A stretch of DNA of 64,000 nucleotides from Streptomyces sp. V4I2. Its GTDB lineage: Bacteria > Actinomycetota > Actinomycetes > Streptomycetales > Streptomycetaceae. The DNA is taken from positions 5,642,001 through 5,706,000 of the forward strand of contig NZ_JAUSZM010000003.1 of NCBI RefSeq assembly GCF_030817655.1, in the 5' to 3' direction. Under the pieces are notes generated by a model. That model searched no databases and was not told the origin of the DNA. It saw only the letters and a program-made list of their open reading frames with translations. This document shows, in pieces, positions 8,319 to 17,977 of the stretch. The translations under genes and the position numbers were made by a program. Position 1 is the first letter of the stretch. Each line of letters starts with the position of its first letter.

Positions 8319-10451
8319 CTATGACGTCCCGTCCGCAGACGCCTCCCCCGTCGCCTCCCAGAGCTCGAACCAGATGCTCTTCCCCTCGCCCCGCGGATCC
8401 ACTCCCCACACATCCGCGAGCAGTTCGATGAGCACCAGTCCGCGTCCGGACGACGCCAGTTCCCCCGGTCTGCGCTTGTGCGGGAGGTCGTCGCTGGTGT
8501 CCGTGACCTCGACGCGCATCCGGCGTTCGCCCGGGTCGCCCCGTACCTCGGCGAGGAGCAGGGCGTCCGCGTCGGTGTGGACGAGGACGTTGGTCAGCGT
8601 TTCGGAGAGCAGCAGGACCGCCGAGTCCACCTGGTCCGCCGACGCCCAGTCGTGCAGGAGCTCGCGCAGTTGTTGCCGGGCCACCGCGACCCGTTCGGGT
8701 TCGGCCTGGGCCACCGAGAGCATCGTGCGGCGGACCCGGGGGCGTACGACGACGGGGTCGCCGGCGCACTCGCCCTGCCGGGACAGCAGCAGGACGGCTA
8801 TGTCGTCCTCGCGCCGGTCGGCCAGTGGGCCGGTGGTGTGGTGGGAGGAGGGGCCGTGCACGGCCTGGACCAGGGCGTCGGCGAGGGCCTCCAGGTCGCC
8901 CTTGTGGTCCTCCAGGATCGTGCGGATGCGCTTCCAGCCGGTCTCCATGTCGTGGCCGCCGGTCTCGATGAGGCCGTCGGTGCACAGCAGCAGGGTCTCG
9001 CCGGGTTCGAGGGTGATCCGGGTGGTGGGGTAGTCGGCGTCGGGGTCGATGCCCAGGGGGAGGCCGCCGGCCGTGGGGCGGGTCAGGACCGTGCCGTCCG
9101 CCATGCGGATCGCGGGGTCGGGGTGGCCGGCGCGGGCGACGTCCAGGATGCCGGTCGTGGGGTCGGCCTCCACGTAGAGGCAGGTCGCGAAGCGGAGGTC
9201 GGTGGCCTCTGTGTCGCCGTACGTCATGCCGTGCAGGAAGCGGGAGGCGCGGGAGAGGACCGCGTCGGGGCGGTGGCCCTCCGAGGCGTACGCCCTGAGC
9301 GCTATGCGGAGCTGGCCCATCAGGCCCGCGGCGCGGACGTCGTGGCCCTGGACGTCGCCGATGACCAGGGCGAAGCGGCCGTTGGGCAGGGGGATCATGT
9401 CGTACCAGTCGCCGCCGACCTGGAGGCCGCCGCCGGTGGGGACGTACCGCGCGGCGACGCTCATGCCCGGTATCTGGGGGCCGAGGGTGGGCAGCATCGA
9501 GCGTTGCAGGCCGTCCGTGAGCTCCCGTTCCGACTCCGCGACCCCCGCCCGGGAGAGGGCCTGCGCGAGCATGCGGGCCACCGTCGTCAGGACCGACCGC
9601 TCGTCCGGCGTGAACGCCACCGGATACGCGAAGGCCGCCATCCACGCGCCCATCGTGCGGCCGGCCACCGTCAGGGGCAGGAACGCCCAGGACTGGCGGC
9701 CGAAGCGCTGGGCGAGCGGCCAGGTGACGGGGTAGCGGGACCTGTAGTCGTCGGGGGAGGAGAGGTAGACGGCGCGGCCGGTGCGGACCACCTCGGCGGC
9801 GGGGTAGTCCGTGGCGAGGGCCATGTGGGAGAAGGGGCTCTCGTCGCCGGGCTGGTGGCCGTGGTGGCCGATGATCGTCAGGCGGTCGCCCTCGACGCCG
9901 AAGACGGCGAGGCCGTCCGGGGAGAAGCCGGGCATGGACAGGCCGGCGGCGACCCGCAGGACCTCGGTCGTGGAGCGGGCCTCGGCCAGGGCGCGGCCCG
10001 CGTCCAGCAGGAAGGCCTCGCGGGAGCGGCGCCAGTCGCCGGTGACGGCGGTGCGTCCGGCGGGCGTGCCGGGCCTGGGTTCGGTGACCTCCTGGAGGGT
10101 GCCGATCAGCTCGTACACCTTCTTGACCGGGTCGAAGGACGGCTTGGAGCGGCTGCGGACGACGCGGACGACCTGCCCCTGGTCGTCCATGATCCGGACC
10201 CGCACTTCGGCGAGGGTGTCCTCGGCGACGGCGAGCTGGATCACTCCGGTGATCTCGTTCCAGTCGACGGGGTGGAGCCGGGCCCGGGTCTGGGCTTCCG
10301 TGAGGACGGTCTCCTCGGCGGGCAGCCCGAGCAGCCGGGCTGCCTCGGTGTCGACCGTGACCAGCCCGGTGGCGGTGTCCCAGTGCCACAGACCGGTCGC
10401 GAGGGCGGCGAGAACCTCCCCCACGGCTGGCAGAGGCTCGCCAGTGCGCAT
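8319..10451 (-). CDS. PAS-GAF-SpoIIE phosphatase-HATPase signalling protein
   Basis: A 710-residue multidomain regulator. Order: PAS sensor (about 15-125), GAF sensor (about 150-305), PP2C phosphatase of the SpoIIE/RsbU type (about 330-555; metal-binding VGGDWYDMIPLPNGR and GDVQGHDVRAAGLM, later CTDGLIE) and a C-terminal RsbW-like ATPase (about 580-695; N box LLLSETLTNVLVH, G2 SSGRGLVLIELL). Proteins with both modules can phosphorylate and dephosphorylate anti-sigma antagonists and so govern alternative sigma factors in stress and development. No transmembrane segment is seen, so it should be cytoplasmic. ATG 10451 is used. It is divergent from aspS, sharing a 162-bp promoter region. Confidence 0.93.
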   Translation of the reverse strand: MRTGEPLPAVGEVLAALATGLWHWDTATGLVTVDTEAARLLGLPAEETVLTEAQTRARLHPVDWNEITGVIQLAVAEDTLAEVRVRIMDDQGQVVRVVRSRSKPSFDPVKKVYELIGTLQEVTEPRPGTPAGRTAVTGDWRRSREAFLLDAGRALAEARSTTEVLRVAAGLSMPGFSPDGLAVFGVEGDRLTIIGHHGHQPGDESPFSHMALATDYPAAEVVRTGRAVYLSSPDDYRSRYPVTWPLAQRFGRQSWAFLPLTVAGRTMGAWMAAFAYPVAFTPDERSVLTTVARMLAQALSRAGVAESERELTDGLQRSMLPTLGPQIPGMSVAARYVPTGGGLQVGGDWYDMIPLPNGRFALVIGDVQGHDVRAAGLMGQLRIALRAYASEGHRPDAVLSRASRFLHGMTYGDTEATDLRFATCLYVEADPTTGILDVARAGHPDPAIRMADGTVLTRPTAGGLPLGIDPDADYPTTRITLEPGETLLLCTDGLIETGGHDMETGWKRIRTILEDHKGDLEALADALVQAVHGPSSHHTTGPLADRREDDIAVLLLSRQGECAGDPVVVRPRVRRTMLSVAQAEPERVAVARQQLRELLHDWASADQVDSAVLLLSETLTNVLVHTDADALLLAEVRGDPGERRMRVEVTDTSDDLPHKRRPGELASSGRGLVLIELLADVWGVDPRGEGKSIWFELWEATGEASADGTS

Positions 10452-10613
10452 TGACCCACTTTAAGAAGACGAGGACGAAGAGTGCCACTGATCACCGGAT
10501 CTGATCACCGGCTCCTCATGGTGGGGAGTCGATCGCGGGGTGGCCGGTACCCTTGGGAGGTCCGGGCACCGGGCCCCGGAGATCCCCGATCAGCGAAGGC
10601 TGGATGAACGACG

Positions 10614-12377
10614 ATGCATCGGTACAGGTCCCACACCTGCGGCGAGCTCCGCGCCTCTGACGTCGGCACCGACGTCCGGCTGAGCGGCTGGCTGCACAAT
10701 CGGCGCGACCTGGGCGGCATCCTCTTCATCGATCTGCGCGACCACTACGGCATCACGCAGCTGGTCGCCCGCCCCGGCACCCCGGCGTACGAGGCTCTGG
10801 ACAAGGTGTCCAAGGAGTCGACGGTACGTGTAGACGGCAAGGTCGTTTCACGTGGAACCGAGAACGTGAACCCGGACCTTCCGTCCGGCGAGATCGAGGT
10901 CGAGGTCGGCGAGGTCGAGCTGCTCGGCGCGGCGGCCCCCCTGCCGTTCACGATCAACGCCGAGGACGGGGTCAACGAGGAGCGGCGTCTGGAGTACCGC
11001 TTCCTGGACCTGCGCCGCGAGCGCATGCACCGCAACATCCTGCTGCGTACGTCGGTCATCTCCGCGATCCGGCACAAGATGACGGCGCTGGGCTTCAACG
11101 AGATGGCGACGCCGATCCTGTCCGCCACCTCTCCCGAGGGCGCCCGCGACTTCGTCGTCCCCTCCCGCCTGAACCCGGGCAAGTTCTACGCCCTCCCCCA
11201 GGCCCCGCAGCAGTTCAAGCAGCTGCTGATGATCTCGGGCTTCGACCGCTACTTCCAGATCGCGCCCTGCTTCCGCGACGAGGACGCCCGCGCGGACCGC
11301 TCGCCGGGCGAGTTCTACCAGCTCGACGTCGAGATGAGCTTCGTCGAGCAGGAGGACGTCTTCCAGCCGATCGAGAAGCTCATGACCGAGCTGTTCGAGG
11401 AGTTCGGGAACGGCCGTCACGTCACCTCCCCCTTCCCGCGCATCCCGTTCCGCGAGGCGATGCTGAAGTACGGCTCCGACAAGCCGGACCTGCGCGCCCA
11501 GCTGGAGCTCGTCGACATCACCGACATCTTCGAGGGCTCGGAGTTCAAGGCCTTCGCGGGCAAGCACGTACGGGCCCTGCCGGTGCCCGACGTCTCCGGG
11601 CAGCCGCGGAAGTTCTTCGACCAGCTCGGTGACTTCGCGGTCTCGCAGGGCGCCAAGGGTCTGGCCTGGGTGCGCGTGGCCGAGGACGGCTCGCTGACCG
11701 GCCCGATCGCGAAGTTCCTCACCGAGGAGAACGTCGCCGAGCTGACCAAGCGGCTGTCCCTGGCCGCCGGTCACGCCGTGTTCTTCGGCGCGGGCGAGTT
11801 CGACGAGGTCTCGAAGATCATGGGCGCGGTGCGGGTCGAGGCCGCCAAGCGCGCCGGGCACTTCGAGGAGAACGTCTTCCGGTTCTGCTGGATCGTCGAC
11901 TTCCCGATGTACGAGAAGGACGAGGAGACCGGCGCGATCGACTTCTCGCACAACCCCTTCTCCATGCCGCAGGGCGGTCTGGAGGCCCTGGAGACCCAGG
12001 ACCCGCTGGACATCCTGGGCTGGCAGTACGACATCGTCTGCAACGGCGTCGAGCTGTCCTCCGGCGCGATCCGGAACCACGAGCCGGAGATCATGCTCAA
12101 GGCCTTCGAGATCGCGGGCTACGACCGGGAGACCGTCGAGGAGAAGTTCGCCGGCATGCTGCGCGCCTTCCGCTTCGGCGCCCCGCCGCACGGCGGCATC
12201 GCCCCCGGCGTCGACCGCATCGTCATGCTGCTGGCCGACGAGCCCAACATCCGCGAGACCATCGCCTTCCCGCTCAACGGCAACGCCCAGGACCTGATGA
12301 TGGGGGCGCCGACGGAGCTGGAGGAGGCGCGGCTGAGGGAGCTGCACCTGTCGGTGCGCAAGCCGCAGCCGAAGTAG
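10614..12377 (+). CDS. aspS: aspartyl-tRNA synthetase
   Basis: A 587-residue class IIb synthetase charging tRNA(Asp) (or tRNA(Asp/Asn) if non-discriminating). It has the N-terminal OB-fold anticodon-binding domain (about 1-110), motif 2 (FRDEDARADRSPGEFYQLD, about 222-240), the bacterial GAD insertion (about 310-415) and motif 3 (GIAPGVDRIVMLLADEPNIR, about 530-550). ATG 10614 gives the standard MHRYRSHTCGELRASDVG start. Length is normal. A strong hairpin follows the stop. Core housekeeping gene. Confidence 0.98.
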   Translation: MHRYRSHTCGELRASDVGTDVRLSGWLHNRRDLGGILFIDLRDHYGITQLVARPGTPAYEALDKVSKESTVRVDGKVVSRGTENVNPDLPSGEIEVEVGEVELLGAAAPLPFTINAEDGVNEERRLEYRFLDLRRERMHRNILLRTSVISAIRHKMTALGFNEMATPILSATSPEGARDFVVPSRLNPGKFYALPQAPQQFKQLLMISGFDRYFQIAPCFRDEDARADRSPGEFYQLDVEMSFVEQEDVFQPIEKLMTELFEEFGNGRHVTSPFPRIPFREAMLKYGSDKPDLRAQLELVDITDIFEGSEFKAFAGKHVRALPVPDVSGQPRKFFDQLGDFAVSQGAKGLAWVRVAEDGSLTGPIAKFLTEENVAELTKRLSLAAGHAVFFGAGEFDEVSKIMGAVRVEAAKRAGHFEENVFRFCWIVDFPMYEKDEETGAIDFSHNPFSMPQGGLEALETQDPLDILGWQYDIVCNGVELSSGAIRNHEPEIMLKAFEIAGYDRETVEEKFAGMLRAFRFGAPPHGGIAPGVDRIVMLLADEPNIRETIAFPLNGNAQDLMMGAPTELEEARLRELHLSVRKPQPK

Positions 12378-12387
12378 GCGACAGCGT

Positions 12388-12427
12388 GAGAGTGGCCCGG
12401 AACCGACGTCGGTTCCGGGCCACTCTC
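12388..12427 (+). terminator. aspS terminator
   Basis: A perfect 20-bp inverted repeat with no spacer (12388-12407 with 12408-12427; in practice the central bases form the loop), 10 bp past the aspS stop codon. Confidence 0.93.
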
Positions 12428-12494
12428 ATATGCAGGGCTCTTACCCAGCTCTTACCCATGCTGCTGACAGACGCCGTCTCTGACTTCCCTGCAC

Positions 12495-12915
12495 ATGACG
12501 GGAAACCAGACGGCGAAGGGCCGAAGCACAAGCGGGATCTGACGCGTCGCAAGGTGGTCGTGGCCGGAGCGGGTGCGGCCGCGGCGGTGGGTGTCGGCGG
12601 CGCCGTCGCCGCGGGCGCCTTCGCGGGTGAGAAGAGCGGGAAGGCAGCCATCGCCTCCGCGAGCAGCACCGCCACCGGCGCGGAGGTCTGCTAGCAGCTC
12701 ACAAGGAGGGCATCCCGCTCACCCTCACCCTCAAGGTGATCGACTCCGAGACCTGCAAGCCGATCGCGAACGCGGCCGTCGACATCTGGCACTGCGATGC
12801 GCTCGGCATCTACTCCGGCTATGAGAGTTCGTCGGCCGGCGGTGGCGGCACCGGCGGGGTCCATCAGGAGCCCACCGACGGCGTCGCGCCGGACGAGACG
12901 AACGACTGCATCTGA
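12495..12915 (+). pseudogene. decayed intradiol dioxygenase-like gene
   Basis: Remains of a secreted intradiol dioxygenase. ATG 12495 starts MTGNQT, then a one-base frameshift near 12513 is needed to enter the signal-peptide frame (KHKRDLTRRKVVVAGAG, a twin-arginine signal). That frame reads to GAEVC and stops at TAG 12692-12694. Past it another frame carries recognisable dioxygenase sequence (KEGIPLTLTLKVIDSETC, NAAVDIWHCDALGIYSGY), but the usual EGPYYLD segment between Cys and KEGIP is missing, so there is an internal deletion. The frame ends at TGA 12913-12915 before the iron-binding FPGWY...H region. At least three lesions mean it cannot make an active enzyme. Confidence 0.85.
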
Positions 12916-13000
12916 TCCCCGCCTCCCCGATCCCACCGGGGCAATGGGCTGCCCAGTTGCTCGTGTTCGCGTTCGCGTACATGAACATCTGCTCAACCCA

Positions 13001-13029
13001 TTGACCCGGAAGATCAGCCTCCGTAACGT
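13001..13029 (+). promoter_or_regulatory. sigma-70-type promoter for the MFS transporter
   Basis: TTGACC (-35, 13001-13006), a 17-bp spacer and TAACGT (-10, 13024-13029) lie 58 bp upstream of the transporter start. Both boxes are close to the vegetative (HrdB) consensus and the spacing is optimal. Confidence 0.6.
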
Positions 13030-13087
13030 CCCCCAGTGCCCGCGTACGTGATTGAAGTTCACGTATGTGCACACGAGGGAGACAACG

Positions 13088-14449
13088 ATGTCAGAAGTCG
13101 TGTCAGAAGTCGTGACACCCGACGCCGAACGCCGAGCGGTCGGCAAGTTCCTGCGGCGCATGCTGCCGATCCTGGTTCTGATGCTGCTGGTCAACCAGAT
13201 GGACCGGACCAACGTCGGCTTCGTCCAGGACGAGTTGCGGGCCGATGTGGGGGTGAGTGCCACCGCGTACGGTCTCGGCGCGGGCCTGTTCTTCATCGGG
13301 TACGCGCTGTTCGAGGTGCCGAGCAACATGCTCATGGAGCGGTTCGGCGCCCGGGTCTGGCTGACCCGGATCATGATCACCTGGGGTCTGGTGATCGTGG
13401 CGATGTGCTTCATCCACAACGTCGCGATGTTCTACGCCCTCCGCTTCCTCCTCGGCGTCGCGGAGGCCGGCTTCTTCCCCGGCGTGCTCCTCTACTTCAC
13501 CCAGTGGCTGCCCGACTCCAGCCGGGGCCGGGCGAGCGCGATCTTCCTCGGCGGTTCGGCGACGGCGTACATCGTGACGGGTCCCATCACCGGGGCGCTG
13601 CTCGAGCTGCACGGGGCGGGCGGATTCGCCGGCTGGCGTTGGATGTTCGCGCTGGAGGGCGCCTTCTCGATCCTCGTCGGGTTCATCGCCGGGTTCTTCC
13701 TCGTCTCCCGTATCGATGACGCCCGCTGGCTCACGCGGGAGGAGAAGGCGGCGCTGACCGCGGCGGTCGACCGCGACAAGGAGGCCCGCAGCCGCGCCCC
13801 GAAGGTCTCGCGGCTCAAGCTCCTGTTCCACCCTCAGGTCGCCCTGCTGACCGGCGTCTTCTTCGCGATGGCACTCACCGGGTACGCGATCACCTTCTGG
13901 CTGCCGAGCCTGGTCGACGACATCGGCGGGCTGTCGCCCTTCCAGGTCGGGCTGCTCACGGCCGTACCGTGGATCTGCGCCGTGATCGCGATGTACACGG
14001 TCAGCCACTTCACCGACAAGGCTCCCGACCGCCGCCCCTACCTGGCGATCGCCCTGGTCCTGTCGGCCGTGGGCACCTTCCTCGCCACCCTGGGCTCCCC
14101 CTGGTTCGGGCTCGCCGCCCTCACGCTCGCCGCGGTCGGCGGGAAGTGCGCGGCCACCTTGTACTGGCCGATGGCCCAGTCCGGACTCGACCTGAAGATC
14201 GCCGCACCGGGTCTGGCCGTGGTCAACTCCATCGGAAACCTGGGCGGTTTCGTCTCCCCCACCCTCTTCGGCTACCTCAAGGACACGACCGGCAGCACGA
14301 ACGGAGGCCTGTACACACTCTCCGCCGCGTCGCTCCTCGCGGTGCTGGGAGTGATCTACGTCAGGAACACCCGCGGGACGCCCGACGCCCTGGCGCGGAC
14401 CCCGCAGGATCCGCAGGAGGCGAGCGCACAGCGCCCTGTCGTCTCCTGA
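13088..14449 (+). CDS. MFS transporter, anion:cation symporter (ACS) family
   Basis: A 453-residue 12-helix major facilitator protein. The N-terminal half has the ACS pattern MDRTNVGFVQDELRADVG after helix 1, LFEVPSNMLMERFGAR in the helix 2-3 loop and LLGVAEAGFFPGVLLYFTQWLP in helix 4-5, as in phthalate, tartrate and hydroxyphenylacetate transporters. It should import an organic acid anion at the plasma membrane. ATG 13088 follows a GAGGGAGA ribosome binding site; the frame is open further upstream without a better start. No catabolic genes sit beside it except the decayed dioxygenase just upstream, which may once have degraded an aromatic acid imported by it (inference). Confidence 0.92.
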   Translation: MSEVVSEVVTPDAERRAVGKFLRRMLPILVLMLLVNQMDRTNVGFVQDELRADVGVSATAYGLGAGLFFIGYALFEVPSNMLMERFGARVWLTRIMITWGLVIVAMCFIHNVAMFYALRFLLGVAEAGFFPGVLLYFTQWLPDSSRGRASAIFLGGSATAYIVTGPITGALLELHGAGGFAGWRWMFALEGAFSILVGFIAGFFLVSRIDDARWLTREEKAALTAAVDRDKEARSRAPKVSRLKLLFHPQVALLTGVFFAMALTGYAITFWLPSLVDDIGGLSPFQVGLLTAVPWICAVIAMYTVSHFTDKAPDRRPYLAIALVLSAVGTFLATLGSPWFGLAALTLAAVGGKCAATLYWPMAQSGLDLKIAAPGLAVVNSIGNLGGFVSPTLFGYLKDTTGSTNGGLYTLSAASLLAVLGVIYVRNTRGTPDALARTPQDPQEASAQRPVVS

Positions 14450-14458
14450 GACGCGCGA

Positions 14459-14490
14459 AGGCGCCCGGGGTGAACGCACTCCGGGCGCCT
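14459..14490. terminator. terminator between convergent genes
   Basis: AGGCGCCCGG (14459-14468) pairs with its complement at 14481-14490, and GTG/CAC in the loop extends the stem. It lies between the convergent MFS and FG-GAP genes. Confidence 0.85.
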
Positions 14491-14507
14491 GTAGCACAAC
14501 CAACCGT

Positions 14508-17500
14508 TCAGGAAAGCGACTTGTAGCCGCTCCAACCGGTCGCGATCTTCACCCGTGCCCCGAACGACCCCTTGCCGTCACCGCTGTTGCGCCAGACGTT
14601 GCCGCTGGTGTCGCGGGAGACGAGGTCGGCCCTGCCGTCGTCGGTGAGGTCGCCGATGCCGACGATGACGTTGTACGAGCCGCCCCAGTTCGCGAACAGC
14701 TTGGTGCGGGCGGAGAAGGTGCCGTTGCCCTTGCCGTAGTAGCGGTAGAGGGTGTTGGCCTTGTCCTGGGCGAGGAGGTCGCCGATGCCGTCGCCGTTGA
14801 GGTCGCCGACGCCCACGATCTTCTTGTACGTCTTCCAGTTGTCGTAGAGCTTCACGCGGGCGGACAGCTTGCCGGTGCTGGTGCCCTTGTAGAGGTAGAC
14901 GGCCCCGGTCGAGCTGTTGCGGGCGATCAGGTCCGGGCGGCCGTCGCTGCTGATGTCGCCGGGGGAGGTGAGGACGTCGTACTGGGTCCAGCCGCCGGTC
15001 GACAGCGTCGTGTACGACGTCGACGGCTTGACCGCGGCGCCGCAGCCCGGCTTGTACAGGCGGAGCGCTCCGCTGCTGTATCGCACCAGGACGTCGTTGC
15101 AGCGGTCCCCGCTCAGGTCACCGAAGGGGATCGCCTTCACCGAGGTCGGCCAACCCGTGCCGGTGTACTTGTCGCCGAACTTGCCCGTTCCGGTGCCGCT
15201 GTGGAAGGTCAGGCCGCCGGAGGAGCTGAGGGTGAGCAGGTCGCCCCTGCCGTCCGGGCCGTCGGGGCTGGTGAAGTCGCGGGGTACCGGCGCGCCCCGC
15301 AGCAGGTAGCCCGCGCCGGACTTCACCGTTACTGCGGCGGAGGTGCTCAGGCCGGTGGCCTTGAGCGTCCAGGTGAACTCGCCGTTGGGGAAGTAACCCC
15401 CGCTCGCCGTCCTGCCGCTCCAGTTCGCCGACACCCACGCCGGGGATGCGCCGCCGGTGAGGGTACGGGTGGCCTTGCCGGTCGCGCCGCTCTGGACCGA
15501 GGTGAAGGTGAGGGACCAGGAGCTGACCGGCCGGGACAGGAGCCACTGGCCGGTCCAGGCGGTGGAAGCGCCCGGTTCCAAGTAGCTCCCGGCCTCCGAC
15601 TCGAAGGCCGTCGGCGCGGACGGCGTGACGCGGGTCGTGGCGACGTGCGTCTGCTCGAACGAGTCGAACCAGGCGACCAGGCCCGTGTACTCGTCCACCG
15701 TCCAGCGATACCGGCGGTCCACCGCGAGTCCGCTGTCCGGCAGGCCGGAGGCGATCACGCGGGTGGTGCCGGTGGCCGCGTCGGTGAGGACCAGCCGGTC
15801 GGCGTCGTGGTCGTGACGGACGGTGAAGCCGTCGCCGAGCAGCACGTCACCGGGCTGTACGGCGACCGAGGTACCGGCCTTGGTGTCGTAGACGCCGGCC
15901 GAGGCCGTTCCGCAGGACCAGTACACCCAGCGGCCCGCGGCCTGGAGCTCGCTCGGCGTACAGGCGAGCGAGGGGACCGTCACCGTGCCGAGGGTCTTGT
16001 CCTCGGTGAGGCTGTAGGAGGTGAGCTTGCCGGTGCCGGCGGCGCTCCAGAGCGTGGAGCCGTTCAGGGCGGCGGCGCGCACCGAGCGCTTCAGCTTCTG
16101 CGCGTAGCCGAACTCGCCGACGTACTGCGCCGGGGCGGAGCCGCCCGAGTTGTAGACGGCGTAGTCGTCGGAGACGTCGACGATCGAGCCGCCCGTGGTG
16201 CCGAAGAACGACAGGGGGTTATAGCCGATGGAGACCAGCCGGTCCGCGTTCTCCAGGCCGCTGCCGCCCTCGTCGCCGTCGTAGAACGTGTCGAGGTAGA
16301 CGTCCTCGGGATCGGTGCCGTCGAAGTTGCCCCACATCGCCGAGCAGGTGGTGTTCGGGTACGGGCACGTCGGGCTGACCGAACTGCTCTCCGTGGCGGC
16401 GGACGCGGTCAGCACGGTGCTGCCGTTGGTGGTGAGCCTGCGGACGGACGTGGTGTCCGAGGTGCTGCTCGTGGTGTCCTCCGCGACGCGCAGGCTGCCG
16501 CGGCTGAGCGCGAGCCCGGTCTTCTTGTTCTCGTACGGAGGGACCTTGGTCAGCTTCGCCACCTGCGGGGTGCCGTCGGCGCCGAGGCTCACGCGCTGCA
16601 CCCACCAGTCGGTCGTGGTGGTGCCGCCGGTGACGAGGGCGCCGCCGTCCGGGGTGGCCAGCGGGGTGCCGTACGACCCGGGCAGCAGGGTCTTGGTGGT
16701 GCCGTCGGTCAGGGAGACGGCCTTGACGCCGGGGGCGCCGGTCAGGACCAGCCAGTCACCGACGAGGACGGGAACGGGGGAGACGGTGGTCTCCTCCCCG
16801 GCCACCGGGACCGTCTCCTCACCGGCGAGGTCGGTGCGCGGCTTGAGGTGCAGACCGGCGGCCTGCGTGTACCAGCCGACGCGGTCGTCGGTCAGCACGA
16901 CCTCCGGCACCGTCTCCTTGGACAGACCGGTGAAGACCGGGGTGAGCCGCGCGGTGGCGAAGTCGAGGTAGCCGACGGTGTACGACGTGAGGGCGCCGTT
17001 CTCGTCGCGGGCGGGGTGGGTCAGCAGGGCGCCGTTCTCGTCGCCGGTGCGCGCGAAGTTCCACTCCCAGAACGCGTCGGCCGGGTAGCCGGTGACCACG
17101 CGGTCGCGCTGCTTGCCGTCGACGAGGTCGACGAGGTGCAGCACGTGTCCGTCCAGTTCGGTGCCGTCGACGACGCCGTTGTACTCGACGGTGACGGTGG
17201 TCTCGCCGTACGTGCCCACGCGGTCGGCCGACTGGCTCAGGTCCAGGGTCCGCAGGGCACCGCCGTCCGGGCTCCACAGCGACACGGGGTCGCCGCCGTC
17301 GGTCCTGTTCGGCAGCGCCACCGTGTCGGCGGCCTGCCCGAACACGCCCGAGGCACAGCGCTTCTGCTCGTCGTAGCAGCTGGTGGTGGTCGGCGAGTAG
17401 ACCCCGGACGGTCCCTCGACGGTGACGGTGCTGCCGTCCTCGTAGTCCGTCCAGAACAGGCCGGCGGCCCCCGCCTGGCGGTGCAGGAAGCCGGTCTCGC

Positions 17501-17717
17501 CTGCCGCCAGCAGCCGCTCGGCGCGCCGCAGCTCCAAGCGCGGATCGTCCAGGACGATCTCGGTGGTTCCGGCCGCCGCGGCCGTGGTGGCGGCCTGTGC
17601 GGCGCCGCCGCCGTCCTCCGTGGCGGAGAACAGAGCGATGGATCCGGCCGCCACGGCGACCGCGAGCGCGGAGACGAGAGCGGCACGACCGCCCCGTCTC
17701 GGGGCGTGTCTGCCCAC
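14508..17717 (-). CDS. large secreted FG-GAP/VCBS repeat protein
   Basis: A 1069-residue exported protein. The N-terminus has basic residues then a hydrophobic segment (ALVSALAVAVAAGSIALF) followed by an Ala/Thr-rich stretch, a Sec-type signal. The long middle (about 70-780) reads like a beta-propeller/WD-like module with many WxxG and YDTKAG-type strands and no catalytic motif I recognise. The C-terminal 230 residues hold FG-GAP/VCBS repeats with calcium-binding-like loops (DLSGDRCNDVLVRY, DISSDGRPDLIARN, DLNGDGIGDLLAQD, DLTDDGRADLVSRD). GTG 17717 was chosen because GGAGGG lies at the right distance; the frame extends 42 bp further. Such proteins are abundant in streptomycetes; function unknown. 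Confidence 0.88.
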   Translation of the reverse strand: MGRHAPRRGGRAALVSALAVAVAAGSIALFSATEDGGGAAQAATTAAAAGTTEIVLDDPRLELRRAERLLAAGETGFLHRQAGAAGLFWTDYEDGSTVTVEGPSGVYSPTTTSCYDEQKRCASGVFGQAADTVALPNRTDGGDPVSLWSPDGGALRTLDLSQSADRVGTYGETTVTVEYNGVVDGTELDGHVLHLVDLVDGKQRDRVVTGYPADAFWEWNFARTGDENGALLTHPARDENGALTSYTVGYLDFATARLTPVFTGLSKETVPEVVLTDDRVGWYTQAAGLHLKPRTDLAGEETVPVAGEETTVSPVPVLVGDWLVLTGAPGVKAVSLTDGTTKTLLPGSYGTPLATPDGGALVTGGTTTTDWWVQRVSLGADGTPQVAKLTKVPPYENKKTGLALSRGSLRVAEDTTSSTSDTTSVRRLTTNGSTVLTASAATESSSVSPTCPYPNTTCSAMWGNFDGTDPEDVYLDTFYDGDEGGSGLENADRLVSIGYNPLSFFGTTGGSIVDVSDDYAVYNSGGSAPAQYVGEFGYAQKLKRSVRAAALNGSTLWSAAGTGKLTSYSLTEDKTLGTVTVPSLACTPSELQAAGRWVYWSCGTASAGVYDTKAGTSVAVQPGDVLLGDGFTVRHDHDADRLVLTDAATGTTRVIASGLPDSGLAVDRRYRWTVDEYTGLVAWFDSFEQTHVATTRVTPSAPTAFESEAGSYLEPGASTAWTGQWLLSRPVSSWSLTFTSVQSGATGKATRTLTGGASPAWVSANWSGRTASGGYFPNGEFTWTLKATGLSTSAAVTVKSGAGYLLRGAPVPRDFTSPDGPDGRGDLLTLSSSGGLTFHSGTGTGKFGDKYTGTGWPTSVKAIPFGDLSGDRCNDVLVRYSSGALRLYKPGCGAAVKPSTSYTTLSTGGWTQYDVLTSPGDISSDGRPDLIARNSSTGAVYLYKGTSTGKLSARVKLYDNWKTYKKIVGVGDLNGDGIGDLLAQDKANTLYRYYGKGNGTFSARTKLFANWGGSYNVIVGIGDLTDDGRADLVSRDTSGNVWRNSGDGKGSFGARVKIATGWSGYKSLS

Positions 17718-17916
17718 GTGAAGTTCCCTCCCCCAACGAGGGTCCCCGCCCTCGCACAAGTGGCCGGATGTTATCAGGGGCAGAGCGCCGGACGGGACGG
17801 TGTCCGCGCAGGTGAGGAGGGTCGGGCCGAGACGGACCAGGACGCGCGACCTGACCCGGGCCGGACCGAGCGACCTCCGTCCACCGTCAGTTCGGCTTCA
17901 GTACCCGGTCAAGACT

Positions 17917-17944
17917 TCTCAAAGTCGCTTAAGGGATCTCAAAG
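17917..17944 (+). promoter_or_regulatory. direct repeat in the DUF4956 promoter region
   Basis: TCTCAAAG occurs at 17917-17924 and again at 17937-17944, a spacing of 20 bp (about two helical turns), 34 bp before the first gene of the cassette. It could be a response-regulator site, but no regulator is adjacent. Confidence 0.3.
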
Positions 17945-17977
17945 GGGCCTCACAGGAAGGTCCCCGACTGTCGTCAC

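Noticed and set aside
8478..10454. A 658-codon frame antisense to the PAS/GAF/PP2C gene
   Set aside because: Shadow frame; no start context or domain, and the opposite strand has four recognised domains.
10452..10613. A T-box leader for aspS
   Set aside because: The region is short and shows neither the T-box core sequence nor a specifier hairpin.
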